A DNA stretch of 64,000 bases from NCBI GenBank assembly GCA_036267355.1, contig DATAWG010000034.1:23997-87996 (forward strand), given 5' to 3'. The position numbers were made by a program, and so were the translations under genes. Numbering within the stretch: position 1 is the stretch's first letter; each line of letters opens with the position of its first letter. Positions 16,651-25,012 of this stretch are shown here, piece by piece. The stretch comes from Pirellulales bacterium (GTDB taxonomy: Bacteria > Planctomycetota > Planctomycetia > Pirellulales > DATAWG01). The notes beneath the pieces were generated by a model. That model did not search any database, had not been told where the DNA came from, and saw only the letters and a list, made by a program, of their open reading frames with translations.

Positions 16651-17109
16651 ATGCGAGTGGCTCTCGGCAGTGATCATCGCGGCGTGCATGTGAAATCGAA
16701 GCTCTTGGAGCTTTTGACGCGGCTCGGGCATTCTGTCGAGGATGTCGGCAGCAGTTCGACCGAAAGTTGCGATTATCCCGACGTGGCGGCGAAGGTGGCC
16801 CGGAAAATCTCTGCCGGCGACGCCGATCGCGGCATTCTCATCTGTGGCACCGGGCTGGGAATGTGTATCGCCGCGAATAAATTTCCCGGCGTGCGTGCCG
16901 CTCCCTGTCACGACGATCTGACGGCCGAATTGAGCCGCCGCCACAACGATCTCAACGTCCTCTGCCTTTCGGCCGATTTGCTGGGCGAACGGCTGATCGA
17001 TCGCATGGTCGAAATCTGGCTGGACACGCCCTTCGAAGGGGGCCGGCATGCGCGGCGGGTCGAAAAAATCGCCGCTCTCGAAGCAGAGGCCGCCGGCCGG
17101 CAATCATGA
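16651..17109 (+). CDS. rpiB: RpiB/LacAB-family sugar-phosphate isomerase
   Basis: 152 residues, the usual length. It opens with M-R-V-A-L-G-S-D-H-R-G, the phosphate-binding start of the family. Y-P-D-V-A follows near 48 and G-I-L-I-C-G-T-G-L-G-M near 62-72, which carries the catalytic Cys (C-G-T-G). N-D-L-N-V-L-C-L-S-A lies near 100. Ribose-5-phosphate/ribulose-5-phosphate interconversion is the expected reaction, although some members act on other pentose or hexose phosphates. It follows the Sua5/phosphatase fusion by 155 bases on the same strand, possibly in one unit. Confidence 0.9.
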   Translation: MRVALGSDHRGVHVKSKLLELLTRLGHSVEDVGSSSTESCDYPDVAAKVARKISAGDADRGILICGTGLGMCIAANKFPGVRAAPCHDDLTAELSRRHNDLNVLCLSADLLGERLIDRMVEIWLDTPFEGGRHARRVEKIAALEAEAAGRQS

Positions 17110-17110
17110 T

Positions 17111-17131
17111 CGGTTGGCGGATCGCCAACCG
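17111..17131 (+). terminator. Hairpin after rpiB, possible terminator
   Basis: A perfect 9-bp stem (CGGTTGGCG/CGCCAACCG) with a 3-base loop lies directly after the rpiB stop. There is no U-tract, so intrinsic termination is uncertain. Confidence 0.4.
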
Positions 17132-17203
17132 GCAACTCGGCGACCCGGCCGACTGTCGGGCGAGCCACGCGCGAACCGACGGATTGCGGCAGATAAACCT
17201 GCC

Positions 17204-17231
17204 TTGACACAAATCGGGAAATCGACACAAT
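17204..17231 (+). promoter_or_regulatory. Candidate sigma-70 promoter for the Mur-ligase pair
   Basis: A consensus -35 box TTGACA (17204-17209), a 16-base spacer and CACAAT (17226-17231). It lies about 115 bases before the MurE-like start, leaving a leader of about 110 bases. Confidence 0.5.
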
Positions 17232-17346
17232 CCGCCCCACTCTTCGTTGGCGGAACCACAGGAAGTGGGCTCCCGCCCGCGGACGACCCATTCCAAAAGG
17301 CGGCGCCGAACCCGATCGGCGACGCGAGGCAAGGAGGCCTTGCGAT

Positions 17347-18867
17347 ATGCCCCAGTGGACCCCCCTTACGCGCTCAATCAGCCTGCGCCAACTTTTCCCC
17401 AAGGCAAAGTTCTTCGGCGCCGACGACATCATCGTCTCCAGCATTGCCGGCGACTGGCAGGAAGTTGCCGAGGGAGACCTGTTCGCCGCTCTGGTCGGCT
17501 CACGCGCCGACGGCCATCATCATGTCGACGACGCCCTGCGCCACGGAGCGACCGCCGTTCTCGCCGAACGCTTCGTGCCCACGGGCGGTCTGCCGCTCTG
17601 CGTCGTGCCCGACACTCGCGTTGCCTTCGCCCGCATCGCTCAGGCGCTGGTCGATAATCCGAGCCGGCGGCTGAAAGTGATCGGCGTCACAGGCACAAGC
17701 GGCAAGACGACCACGAGCTGGTTGATCCGCGGCATTCTCGAAGCGGCCGGCCACGCGACCGGCATGCTCGGGACCATCGAGCTGAGCGACGGCCAGTGGT
17801 CGTCTCCCTCGCCGGAAACGACGCCATCGGCCGCCGTGCTCGCGCAGTGGCTTAGCCGCATGGAATCGGTCGGCTGCTCGCATGCCGTAATGGAAATTTC
17901 GAGCGAAGCGCTGAGCCAAGGGCGCATCGAAGGAATCGAGCTGCATGCGGCGTGCATCACCAATGTTCGCCGCAATCATCTCGATATCCACAACACCCTG
18001 GCCAACTATCGCTCGGCAAAAGCGAAAATCTTCAGCTACCTGGCGACCGATGGCTTCGCCGTGCTCAATGCCGACGATCCGGTCGCCGCAAGTTTTGCCT
18101 CCGCCGTGACGGCTCCGCTGCTCACGGCCGGCATGCGGGCGATGGCCGAGGTGACGGCCGAAGTGGTCGATCGATCGATGAGCGAACAAACATTTCTGCT
18201 CACCGCCGGCTGCGACACGGTTGCCGTGCGCACGCGCATGATTGGCGACCATCATGTGTCGAACTGCTTGATCGCAGCGACCACGGGCTTGGTGTGGGGA
18301 TTCGAACTGTCGGAAATCGCTCGCGGATTGGAACGCGTCGAAAAAGTGCCCGGCCGCATGGAGCGGATCGAATGCGGGCAGTCGTTCGGAGTGTTTGTCG
18401 ATTATGCTCGCACATCCGACGCCCTAGCCGCCGCGCTCGACACGCTTCGCGAAGTAACGCCGGGCCGAGTGATTTGCGTGTTCGGCGCCGAAGGGGAACA
18501 GGATCGCGACCAACGCCCGCTGCTGGCGGCCGAAGTCGAACGCCAATCCGATCTGGCCGTGCTAACCCAGACCAATCCGCGTTGCGAGCCCCCAACGCGA
18601 ATCCTGCGCGACGTGCTTCGCGGCTTCGAGCGGCCCAACATCGTCGAAGTGATTCCCGACCGGACTGATGCAATCGGCTGGGCCCTCTCGCAAGCCGAAG
18701 CGGGCGATTGCGTGTTGATCGCCGGCCGCGGCCATGAAGAGCAGCAGTTCGTTGGCAATCGGCGCCTGGCAATCGACGATCGGCAATCGGCTCGGCAATG
18801 GCTGTACAGCCACGGCCTTTCGACCGAGATGCTGGTGCCGGCATGGCAGCGGCAAAGAGCGGCGTAA
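17347..18867 (+). CDS. murE: MurE-like Mur ligase
   Basis: 506 residues with MurE layout: substrate domain (1-108), ATPase domain with G-T-S-G-K-T-T-T at 116-123, and C-terminal domain. It aligns over its full length with UDP-MurNAc-L-Ala-D-Glu ligases, which add the third amino acid of the peptidoglycan stem. Several conserved positions differ from the canonical sequence: G-T-N-G-K is G-T-S-G-K; S-S-H is S-S-E (185-187); T-N-x-x-R-D-H-L-D is T-N-V-R-R-N-H-L-D (205-213); D-Y-A-H-T-P is D-Y-A-R-T-S (352-357); and D-N-P-R is T-N-P-R (409-412). The Lys of the carbamylated site (A-K-A-K near 224-227) and the D-R-D-x-R-P motif remain. It may be a lineage-specific MurE or a paralogue with a different substrate. 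A MurF-like gene follows. Confidence 0.78.
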   Translation: MPQWTPLTRSISLRQLFPKAKFFGADDIIVSSIAGDWQEVAEGDLFAALVGSRADGHHHVDDALRHGATAVLAERFVPTGGLPLCVVPDTRVAFARIAQALVDNPSRRLKVIGVTGTSGKTTTSWLIRGILEAAGHATGMLGTIELSDGQWSSPSPETTPSAAVLAQWLSRMESVGCSHAVMEISSEALSQGRIEGIELHAACITNVRRNHLDIHNTLANYRSAKAKIFSYLATDGFAVLNADDPVAASFASAVTAPLLTAGMRAMAEVTAEVVDRSMSEQTFLLTAGCDTVAVRTRMIGDHHVSNCLIAATTGLVWGFELSEIARGLERVEKVPGRMERIECGQSFGVFVDYARTSDALAAALDTLREVTPGRVICVFGAEGEQDRDQRPLLAAEVERQSDLAVLTQTNPRCEPPTRILRDVLRGFERPNIVEVIPDRTDAIGWALSQAEAGDCVLIAGRGHEEQQFVGNRRLAIDDRQSARQWLYSHGLSTEMLVPAWQRQRAA

Positions 18868-18943
18868 CAAGAAGAATTTCCGACATCCCGAACGCTGCCC
18901 TAGGCACATGATTCACACCCACGAGTGTTTGAGCGACTACGTC

Positions 18944-20371
18944 ATGCAGCTTACTTTGGCCGATCTTCACGAATTGCTCGGCGGCAAGCTTCGCCTGGGA
19001 GCGATGCCGCCGCGCGACGGCGAAACGACCTTGGTCGGCCCGGTGGTGGTCGATAGCAGGGAAGTCGAGTCCGATGAAGTTTTTTGGGGGCTCGTCGGCT
19101 CGCGATTCAACGGCGCCCATTTCGCCGAAGAAGCCTTCGTGCGCGGAGCGGCCGGTGTCGTCGTCTCCGGAAGGCGGGTCGAGCCGTGGGCCGGCCGGTG
19201 GGCGCTCGAAGTCGACGATTCGCAAAAGTCGATGTGGGAACTGGCGGCCTGGAATCGCAGCCGTTGCTCGGCCCCGGTCGTCGCGATCGCCGGAAGCGTT
19301 GGCAAATCAACCACGCGGCGGATGATCGACACCGTGTTGGGCTACCGCCTCTGTGGCGCGGCGATTCCGAAAAAATGCAACAACCAGATCGACGTGCCGC
19401 TCAGCCTGCTGGCACTCGAACAATGGCACCAATATGGCCTCGTCGAGCTATCGGCCAACCGACCGGGCGAAATTGCTCGCTTGGCCCGGCTGGCGCGGCC
19501 GCAATTCGGCGTGATCACTAATGTGCATCTGGCCTATCCGGCCGGTTTCACAAGTGCCGACAGCGTGGCCCGCTCGCATGCCGAATTGCTGAGCGAGTTG
19601 CCGCAGGGAACCACCGCGATCCTGAACGCCGACGAACCGGCACTGCGCCGCGTGGCTAGCCGCTGGGCCGGTCGAATCGTCTGGATCGGCCGCGGCGCGG
19701 AATGCGATATTTCGGCCGTCGACGTGATTAGCACCGACGGTCGCCTGCGATTCCGCGTCGAACATCAAGCGTTCGATATTCCGGTTTGGGGCCGGCATCA
19801 CGTCACTTCAGCCCTGGCGGCAATCGCCGTCGGTCGATCATTCGGATTGGACCTGCGCGAAATCGCGACGGCACTGACCACTTTCCGCTCGCTCCCGATG
19901 CGATGCGAGATGACCGGCGCCGCAGGCGTGCAAATCATCAACGACGCCTACGACTCGAATCCGACGTCGATGCGGGCCGCGTTGGAATTGCTGCGCGAAA
20001 TCGACACTTCGGGCCGGCGAATTCTCGTCAGCGGCGATTACAGCAGCCTCGCCTTCGATAGTCCCGACGCGGCTGCGCTGTGGCACCAGCGATTGGGCGC
20101 GGATGTGGTCGATCGTTGCGGGGCCGATCAACTCATTGCCTGCGGCCGGCAAGCGGAGCGTGTAGCCACTGCCGCGATCGCTGCCGGAATGCCCGCCGAT
20201 CGGGCCGTACCCTTCGCGCGGTGGGAAGAAACGCTCGAGCATTTGAGCGGCGTCGTGCGGGCGGGCGACGTCGTGCTGGTGAAAGGGGGCCGATCGATGG
20301 GCATGGAACGCATTGTCGAGTCGCTGAAATCACGGCTGGCGTCGAAGATTCCGTTGCGAATTGCGGCGTAG
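18944..20371 (+). CDS. murF: MurF-like Mur ligase
   Basis: 475 residues from ATG 18944, which gives the usual MurF opening (L-T-L-A-D-L-H-E-L-L-G-G); ATG 18908 is the alternative. The expected reaction is addition of D-Ala-D-Ala to UDP-MurNAc-tripeptide. The P-loop reads A-G-S-V-G-K-S-T (116-123) where MurF proteins normally have G-T-N-G-K-T-T. The N-D-A-Y-D-S-N-P-T-S-M motif and the late K-G-G-R-S-M-x-M-E are close to canonical (N-D-A-Y-N-A-N-P, K-G-S-R). The T-N-I-G-x-A-H-L motif is altered to T-N-V-H-L-A-Y. It starts 76 bases after the MurE-like gene and shares its divergent character, so the two probably act together. Confidence 0.78.
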   Translation: MQLTLADLHELLGGKLRLGAMPPRDGETTLVGPVVVDSREVESDEVFWGLVGSRFNGAHFAEEAFVRGAAGVVVSGRRVEPWAGRWALEVDDSQKSMWELAAWNRSRCSAPVVAIAGSVGKSTTRRMIDTVLGYRLCGAAIPKKCNNQIDVPLSLLALEQWHQYGLVELSANRPGEIARLARLARPQFGVITNVHLAYPAGFTSADSVARSHAELLSELPQGTTAILNADEPALRRVASRWAGRIVWIGRGAECDISAVDVISTDGRLRFRVEHQAFDIPVWGRHHVTSALAAIAVGRSFGLDLREIATALTTFRSLPMRCEMTGAAGVQIINDAYDSNPTSMRAALELLREIDTSGRRILVSGDYSSLAFDSPDAAALWHQRLGADVVDRCGADQLIACGRQAERVATAAIAAGMPADRAVPFARWEETLEHLSGVVRAGDVVLVKGGRSMGMERIVESLKSRLASKIPLRIAA

Positions 20372-20900
20372 GCGATTTTTTCGAACCGTACACCCAAGGA
20401 AACATTAAGGCTCCATCGTAGACGCTCGGTTTGCGGGAACTGGAGCGTCACCCTCCCTCCTGGGGTAGGAGCATCAGCTTGCTGCAGGGCGGTTTCTGGG
20501 TCAACCGCTAGCGGCAAGTGCTTCGCGATGGAGCCTACGACTGAGCACCGGGGCGGCAAGTGCCGCTCCGGTGTCTCAGGGAACACGCGGCGCGTAGCGG
20601 CCGTGGTGCATCTCGCTGGGGCAGCCAGCCGAGGTTGGAAGCACCACACGCGGAACAATTCGTTGCCGCGACCCCCGGGGTCGCGGTTCGAGCGGCGATG
20701 GAAGCCATTTTCCATCGCTGTTCCGCTTTTAGGACCTTCTCGCAGACCGCCACACAAGCCCGACGCGTTAGCGAGGGGTATCTTTGACAGACCTTCACAC
20801 TCCCTCGGTTTTGCCAAGAATCGCGGGCCACGGTCGAATACAGAGATATCCGAGCGCCGTCAACCCGCGCCCCTGGAATGCCTTCGCTGGACCTCCACCA
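20372..20900. other. Intergenic region with imperfect hairpins, no gene seen
   Basis: 529 bases after the MurF-like gene. It contains related sequences GGCTCCATCGTAGACGC (about 20410) and GCGATGGAGCCTACGAC (about 20526), which are imperfect inverted copies. It also has a hairpin CGATGGAA..TTCCATCG (about 20693-20713) and a half-copy of the family B repeat (GCGTTAGCGAGGG) at about 20763-20775. The hairpins could end transcription, though none has a clear T-tract. Confidence 0.5.
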
Positions 20901-21527
20901 ATGACCTCCGAAAAGCTGCGAGCGAAACTGTCGCGACACAATCGGCTGCAAATCGCGATTGGCTCGGCGCTCTGCGCCGCGGCCCCCGTGCTATGGGTGG
21001 GATCGTTTTGGATCGGACGGTATTTATTTTATTTGCCATTCTCGATTGCCGGCGTGCAGGGAATGTGGGGGCCAAGCTGCTATGTCGCTTGGGCGTTTAC
21101 AGCCATCCTGGCGTTCGAGGGGCTGCGTAGTTCGGGCCCGCTCTTCGAGCTCGACGATTTCGCGCAGTCGGGTTTCAGCGAATACGAAAGCCCTTTCACT
21201 TCGACAGCGGATACACGCCTGGTGGGCGCAACACTGGTAGAGGCTTGGGTCGTGACACAAACCTTATTTCTCGCGCCGCGAACAACCGTGTTCGCGATCA
21301 GAACCTTGCAATCGGTGACTCGCGCTTCCGATGCAACGATCGAGCAAGCTGCGGCGATCTTTACAGCGCTCGGCACGAATCGCCGCTGGCATGCGGCGCG
21401 CGACTTCGGCGATTGCGGTCCGGCAATCCGCTTCTTGAGCCGATTGCGGCTGATCTGGATGCAGGGCGGGTCAAATGGCCTGGAACTCCGCTTCCCTGCC
21501 GGCATGAGCGAAGCCGAATTGGTGTGA
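20901..21527 (+). CDS. Small membrane protein of unknown function
   Basis: 208 residues from ATG 20901 (M-T-S-E-K-L). Two hydrophobic helices lie at about 19-45 and 55-75, with a short link between them. The remaining 130 residues are soluble and contain F-x-L-D-D-F-A, then a region rich in Ala/Thr (A-T-L-V-E-A-W-V-V-T-Q-T-L-F) and G-x-x-x-E-L-R-F at the end. No family is recognised. The soluble tail resembles a winged-helix or PqqD-like fold only weakly. It may be in one unit with the preceding repeats or stand alone. A longer frame from 20784 adds a Pro-rich stretch that is unlikely to be translated. Confidence 0.6.
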   Translation: MTSEKLRAKLSRHNRLQIAIGSALCAAAPVLWVGSFWIGRYLFYLPFSIAGVQGMWGPSCYVAWAFTAILAFEGLRSSGPLFELDDFAQSGFSEYESPFTSTADTRLVGATLVEAWVVTQTLFLAPRTTVFAIRTLQSVTRASDATIEQAAAIFTALGTNRRWHAARDFGDCGPAIRFLSRLRLIWMQGGSNGLELRFPAGMSEAELV

Positions 21528-21559
21528 GATCTGTCGCGCAAGAGCCGGAGCAGCGCGCC

Positions 21560-21568
21560 TGCTATAAT
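21560..21568 (+). promoter_or_regulatory. Extended -10 promoter element before the sulfatase
   Basis: The sequence TGCTATAAT is a consensus extended -10 box. No good -35 box stands 16-18 bases before it, as is usual for extended -10 promoters. The sulfatase ATG is 86 bases downstream of it. Confidence 0.5.
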
Positions 21569-21654
21569 CGTTCCCGGTCGAAAGCCTAGCCTTTGCGGGC
21601 TCCATCGATTGCCGGCGTTCGCTGCCCAATCAACCGTGGAAGAAAAACGAAAGA

Positions 21655-23214
21655 ATGAATCGAACCAGTTTTCTGACCCGCATTTGTTTTTTCGTTGCCG
21701 CGTGTTTGCTTTTCGTTTCTACCGCTGCGCACGCAGTTCTCGCAGCGGATTCGTCGCAGCAAGCCCCGCCGCGGCCGAATATCGTCTACATCCTCTGCGA
21801 CGATCTGGGATACGGCGACGTGCATTGCTTGAACCCGCGACGAGGCAAAATCCCTACGCCGAATATCGATCGCTTGGCGACGCAGGGTATGGCATTTACC
21901 GACGCCCATGGCGGTTCGTCGGTTTGCACGCCGACGCGCTACGGCATTCTCACCGGGCGCTACGCTTGGCGCTCGCGGCTGCAAAGCGGCGTGCTGGCGG
22001 GCGAAAGTCCTCCGCTCATCGCCCCGCAGCGGCTGACCGTGCCCGTGCTGCTCAAGCAACACGGCTATGCCACGGCCTGCCTGGGAAAATGGCACCTCGG
22101 CTTGAAATTCGGCCCGCACGGTTATGCCGACTCGATCGAAGATGGCCCGCTCGAGCATGGATTTGACTATTTCTACGGCATCAGCGCATCGCTCGATATG
22201 CCGCCGTTCGCCTTCGTCGAAAACCACCGCTTCACGGAAATTCCCTCGGTGACCAAGAAGTGGTTGCGTGCCGGGCCAGCCGCGAAAAGCTTCGACGCAG
22301 TCGATGTTCTGCCGACATTGACCCGCAAAGCGGTCGCATATATTGGCGGCCATGCGGCGAGCGCGAAGTTAGGAAATCCGTTTTTCTTGTACCTCGCGTT
22401 CACCTCGCCGCACACGCCGATCGTGCCGACCGCCGAATGGCAAGGCAAAAGTCCGTTGGGGCCATATGGAGATTTCGTGATGCAAACCGATTGGGCGACC
22501 GGCGAAGTGCTGCACGCGATCGACAAAGCCGGCTTGGCCGACGACACGCTCGTCATCTTCACCAGCGACAACGGCTGCAGTCCGGCCGCCGGTGTCGACA
22601 AGCTCGAAGCCAAGGGGCACTACCCAAGCGCCGAATTTCGCGGATATAAGTCGGATATTTGGGACGGCGGCCACCGCATTCCGTTCATCGTCCGTTGGCC
22701 GGGCCAGGTGAAAGCCGCCGCCGCCAGCGATCAGCTCACCTGCCTTACCGACTTGCTGGCAACGTGCGCCGATTTGGTCGGCGACAAGCTTCCAGACAAT
22801 GCCGGCGAAGACAGCGTCAGCATCCTGCCGGCGCTGTTGGGCCGCGACAAGGCGCCGCTGCGCGAAGCGGTCGTGCATCATTCGATCGACGGCCTGTTCG
22901 CGATTCGCCAGGGTCCGTGGAAGCTCGAGTTTTGCCCCGGCTCCGGCGGTTGGAGCACGCCGCACGATGCTCAAGCGACGAAAGCAGGTTTGCCCGAGAT
23001 TCAGCTCTACAACATGCGGGGCGACGTCGGCGAGCGAACCAATGTCGAAGCCGACCACCGCGATATCGTCCGCCGCCTGACGAAGCTGTTCGAGCGCTAC
23101 GTTGCGGAAGGCCGCAGCACGCCCGGCGCCACGCAGTCGAACGACGTGCGGGTCGAAATCTTCAAAACGGCCAGTGCCAAGGCGAGCGAAAAGCTGCGCG
23201 AAATCGGCGACTAA
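21655..23214 (+). CDS. Exported Cys-type arylsulfatase
   Basis: 519 residues. A signal peptide (cleavage near A-V-L-A-A, residue 30) is followed by the sulfatase fold. R-P-N-I-V-Y-I-L-C-D-D-L-G-Y-G-D lies at 40-55 and supplies metal-binding Asp residues. The maturation motif C-T-P-T-R is at 91-95, where Cys91 would become formylglycine. G-K-W-H-L-G lies near 144, and F-T-S-D-N-G near 302 supplies the second metal-binding site. It would cleave sulfate esters outside the cytoplasm, probably from sulfated polysaccharides. Sulfatase genes are very numerous in marine planctomycetes. A SUMF1 protein lies 6.5 kb upstream but is not an obvious FGE. No sugar-degradation genes adjoin it. The extended -10 element lies 86 bases upstream. 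Confidence 0.93.
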   Translation: MNRTSFLTRICFFVAACLLFVSTAAHAVLAADSSQQAPPRPNIVYILCDDLGYGDVHCLNPRRGKIPTPNIDRLATQGMAFTDAHGGSSVCTPTRYGILTGRYAWRSRLQSGVLAGESPPLIAPQRLTVPVLLKQHGYATACLGKWHLGLKFGPHGYADSIEDGPLEHGFDYFYGISASLDMPPFAFVENHRFTEIPSVTKKWLRAGPAAKSFDAVDVLPTLTRKAVAYIGGHAASAKLGNPFFLYLAFTSPHTPIVPTAEWQGKSPLGPYGDFVMQTDWATGEVLHAIDKAGLADDTLVIFTSDNGCSPAAGVDKLEAKGHYPSAEFRGYKSDIWDGGHRIPFIVRWPGQVKAAAASDQLTCLTDLLATCADLVGDKLPDNAGEDSVSILPALLGRDKAPLREAVVHHSIDGLFAIRQGPWKLEFCPGSGGWSTPHDAQATKAGLPEIQLYNMRGDVGERTNVEADHRDIVRRLTKLFERYVAEGRSTPGATQSNDVRVEIFKTASAKASEKLREIGD

Positions 23215-23215
23215 G

Positions 23216-23252
23216 AGCCCGTTGAAGTATTGCCCCATGGACGATTGCTTGT
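23216..23252. repeat. Repeat family L (copy 1)
   Basis: AGCCCGTTGAAGTATTGCCC, then ATGGACGATTGCTTG after one more C, begins two bases after the sulfatase stop. A close copy begins one base after the stop of the ATP-grasp gene (63783-63818). Confidence 0.65.
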
Positions 23253-23328
23253 GTGCCACTGGCTCTGCCAGTGTCTTCATTGGGGAGCCTGCCAACTCGC
23301 AGCTCACACTGGCAGAGCCAGTGGCACA
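23252..23328. repeat. Interspersed inverted repeat, family C (complete copy)
   Basis: Two perfect 23-base arms (23252-23274 and 23306-23328), each itself a near-palindrome around CACTGGCTCTGCCAGTG. The loop is 31 bases. It lies in the gap before the cystathionine beta-synthase gene. A family B half-arm follows at about 23341. Confidence 0.9.
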
Positions 23329-23467
23329 CGAGAATCTGTCAACGATTTCCTCGCTAATGCTTCGGGCTTGTGTGCCGCAGTTCGCCGCTAGCATCTCGCG
23401 TTGCCATAGACCGGTTCGCCGCGCGCAGATACTATCTGCGACCCGATTTTTCTTGCGAGGTCTAACC

Positions 23468-24904
23468 ATGTCTACCGGTTTCTTGGCCGATGGATTGATT
23501 GCCGGCGGCAATGTGCCAATCCACACGTCGACGTGCCCCTCCGACTCGCGCACCGTGCAACTGCTCGACCTGATCGGCAATACGCCGCTCGTGCCGCTGC
23601 GCGCGATCGACACCGGTCCGTGCGAACTGCTGGTGAAACTCGAGAACTGCAACCCCGGCGGTTCGATCAAAGATCGCATCGGCCGCTCGATGATCGAAGC
23701 GGCCGAGCGCGACGGCCGGATTCAGCCCGGCTCGACGCTCGTCGAAGCCACGGCCGGCAACACCGGCTTGGGCCTCGCGCTGATCGCGGCTCAAAAGCAA
23801 TATCGCCTGATCCTCGTCATTCCCGACAAGATGAGCCAGGAAAAGGTGAACCATCTCAAGGCACTGGGGGCCGAGGTGGTGATGACCCGCAGCGACGTCG
23901 GCCGCGGCCATCCGGAATATTATCAAGACATGGCCGAGCAGATCGCCCGGCAAACGCCGCGCAGCTTCTACGTCAATCAGTTCAACAATCCAGCCAATCC
24001 GGCGGCCCACGAAACGACCACCGCTCCGGAAATCTGGCGGCAATGCGAAGGGCGGCTGGATGCGGTCGTGTGCGGCGTCGGCTCCGGCGGCACGCTCACC
24101 GGCCTGAGCCGCTATTTCGCCAAAGTCGCGCCGCATGTGGAAATCGTGCTGGCCGATCCGGTCGGCTCGGTGTTGGCTGATTACATCGCAACCGGCCGCA
24201 TCGGCGAGGCCGGCTCGTGGCTCGTCGAAGGCATCGGCGAGGATTTTCTGCCGCCGATCGCCGATCTTTCCCGCGTGCGGCGGGCGTACCAGATTTCCGA
24301 TCGCGAAAGTTTCGAGGTTGCCCGCGACCTGTTGCGGCGCGAAGGGCTGTTGGCCGGCTCGTCGTCGGGCACCCTCGTCGCCGCCGCCCTGCGCTATTGC
24401 CGCGAGCAGACCGAGCCGAAGCGCGTCGTTACGTTCGCCTGCGACTCGGGCAACAAATATCTTTCGAAAATGTACAACGACAACTGGCTTGCCGACCAGG
24501 GCATCGACCGCCGCGAGCGCACCGGCGATCTGCGCGACTTGATCAGCCGCCGGTTTGCCGATCAGGCCGTGGTCACCGTGGCGCCGAGCGATCCGCTTTA
24601 TATCGCGCATACACGGATGCGATCGCACGACGTGTCGCAGCTTCCCGTCGTGCAGCGCAGCGCGATCGTCGGGCTGATCGACGAATCGGACCTGCTGTTG
24701 GCGGTGGCCGACGACCCGGCCGGCTTTCAGCAGCCGGTCGAGCGGCACATGATCTCCCGATTGGTGACGCTGCCGCGACACGCCCGGATCGACGAGGCGC
24801 GAGCGATTCTTACAAGTGGACTGGTGGTGATCGTCGCCGATGAAACAGGTTTTCACGGACTGATTACCCGGACCGACCTGTTGAACTTTTTGCGGCGGCG
24901 CTAA
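23468..24904 (+). CDS. cbs: Cystathionine beta-synthase with CBS domains
   Basis: 478 residues from ATG 23468. The first 340 residues are a PLP fold II enzyme: N-P-G-G-S-I-K-D-R at 62-70 with the PLP-binding Lys68, T-A-G-N-T-G near 95-100, and G-V-G-S-G-G-T-L-T-G near 200, which binds the cofactor phosphate. The reaction is serine plus homocysteine to cystathionine, the first step of reverse transsulfuration. Residues about 350-478 hold a tandem CBS-domain (Bateman) pair ending D-E-T-G-F-H-G-L-I-T-R-T-D-L-L-N, usually an adenosine-ligand regulatory module. N-terminal haem ligands are not seen. A cystathionine gamma-family gene follows after an inverted repeat. O-acetylserine sulfhydrylase is a possible alternative, but the CBS tail favours this call. 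Confidence 0.92.
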   Translation: MSTGFLADGLIAGGNVPIHTSTCPSDSRTVQLLDLIGNTPLVPLRAIDTGPCELLVKLENCNPGGSIKDRIGRSMIEAAERDGRIQPGSTLVEATAGNTGLGLALIAAQKQYRLILVIPDKMSQEKVNHLKALGAEVVMTRSDVGRGHPEYYQDMAEQIARQTPRSFYVNQFNNPANPAAHETTTAPEIWRQCEGRLDAVVCGVGSGGTLTGLSRYFAKVAPHVEIVLADPVGSVLADYIATGRIGEAGSWLVEGIGEDFLPPIADLSRVRRAYQISDRESFEVARDLLRREGLLAGSSSGTLVAAALRYCREQTEPKRVVTFACDSGNKYLSKMYNDNWLADQGIDRRERTGDLRDLISRRFADQAVVTVAPSDPLYIAHTRMRSHDVSQLPVVQRSAIVGLIDESDLLLAVADDPAGFQQPVERHMISRLVTLPRHARIDEARAILTSGLVVIVADETGFHGLITRTDLLNFLRRR

Positions 24905-24969
24905 CGCGCGAAACCGCAAGCGAGCTTCCCACGCCGAGTGGGCTGGTGGCTCGCTTGCGGTTTCGCGCG
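24905..24969. repeat. Interspersed inverted repeat, family A (copy 1)
   Basis: Two perfect 21-base arms, 24905-24925 and 24949-24969, with the core GCTCGCTTGCGGTTTCGCGC on the right arm, separated by 23 bases. It starts on the base after the cbs stop. The strong stem could affect read-through into the next gene. Confidence 0.9.
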
Positions 24970-25012
24970 TCGAACATCAATCGGTTTTTGCGACATCAGG
25001 AAATGAACAAAC

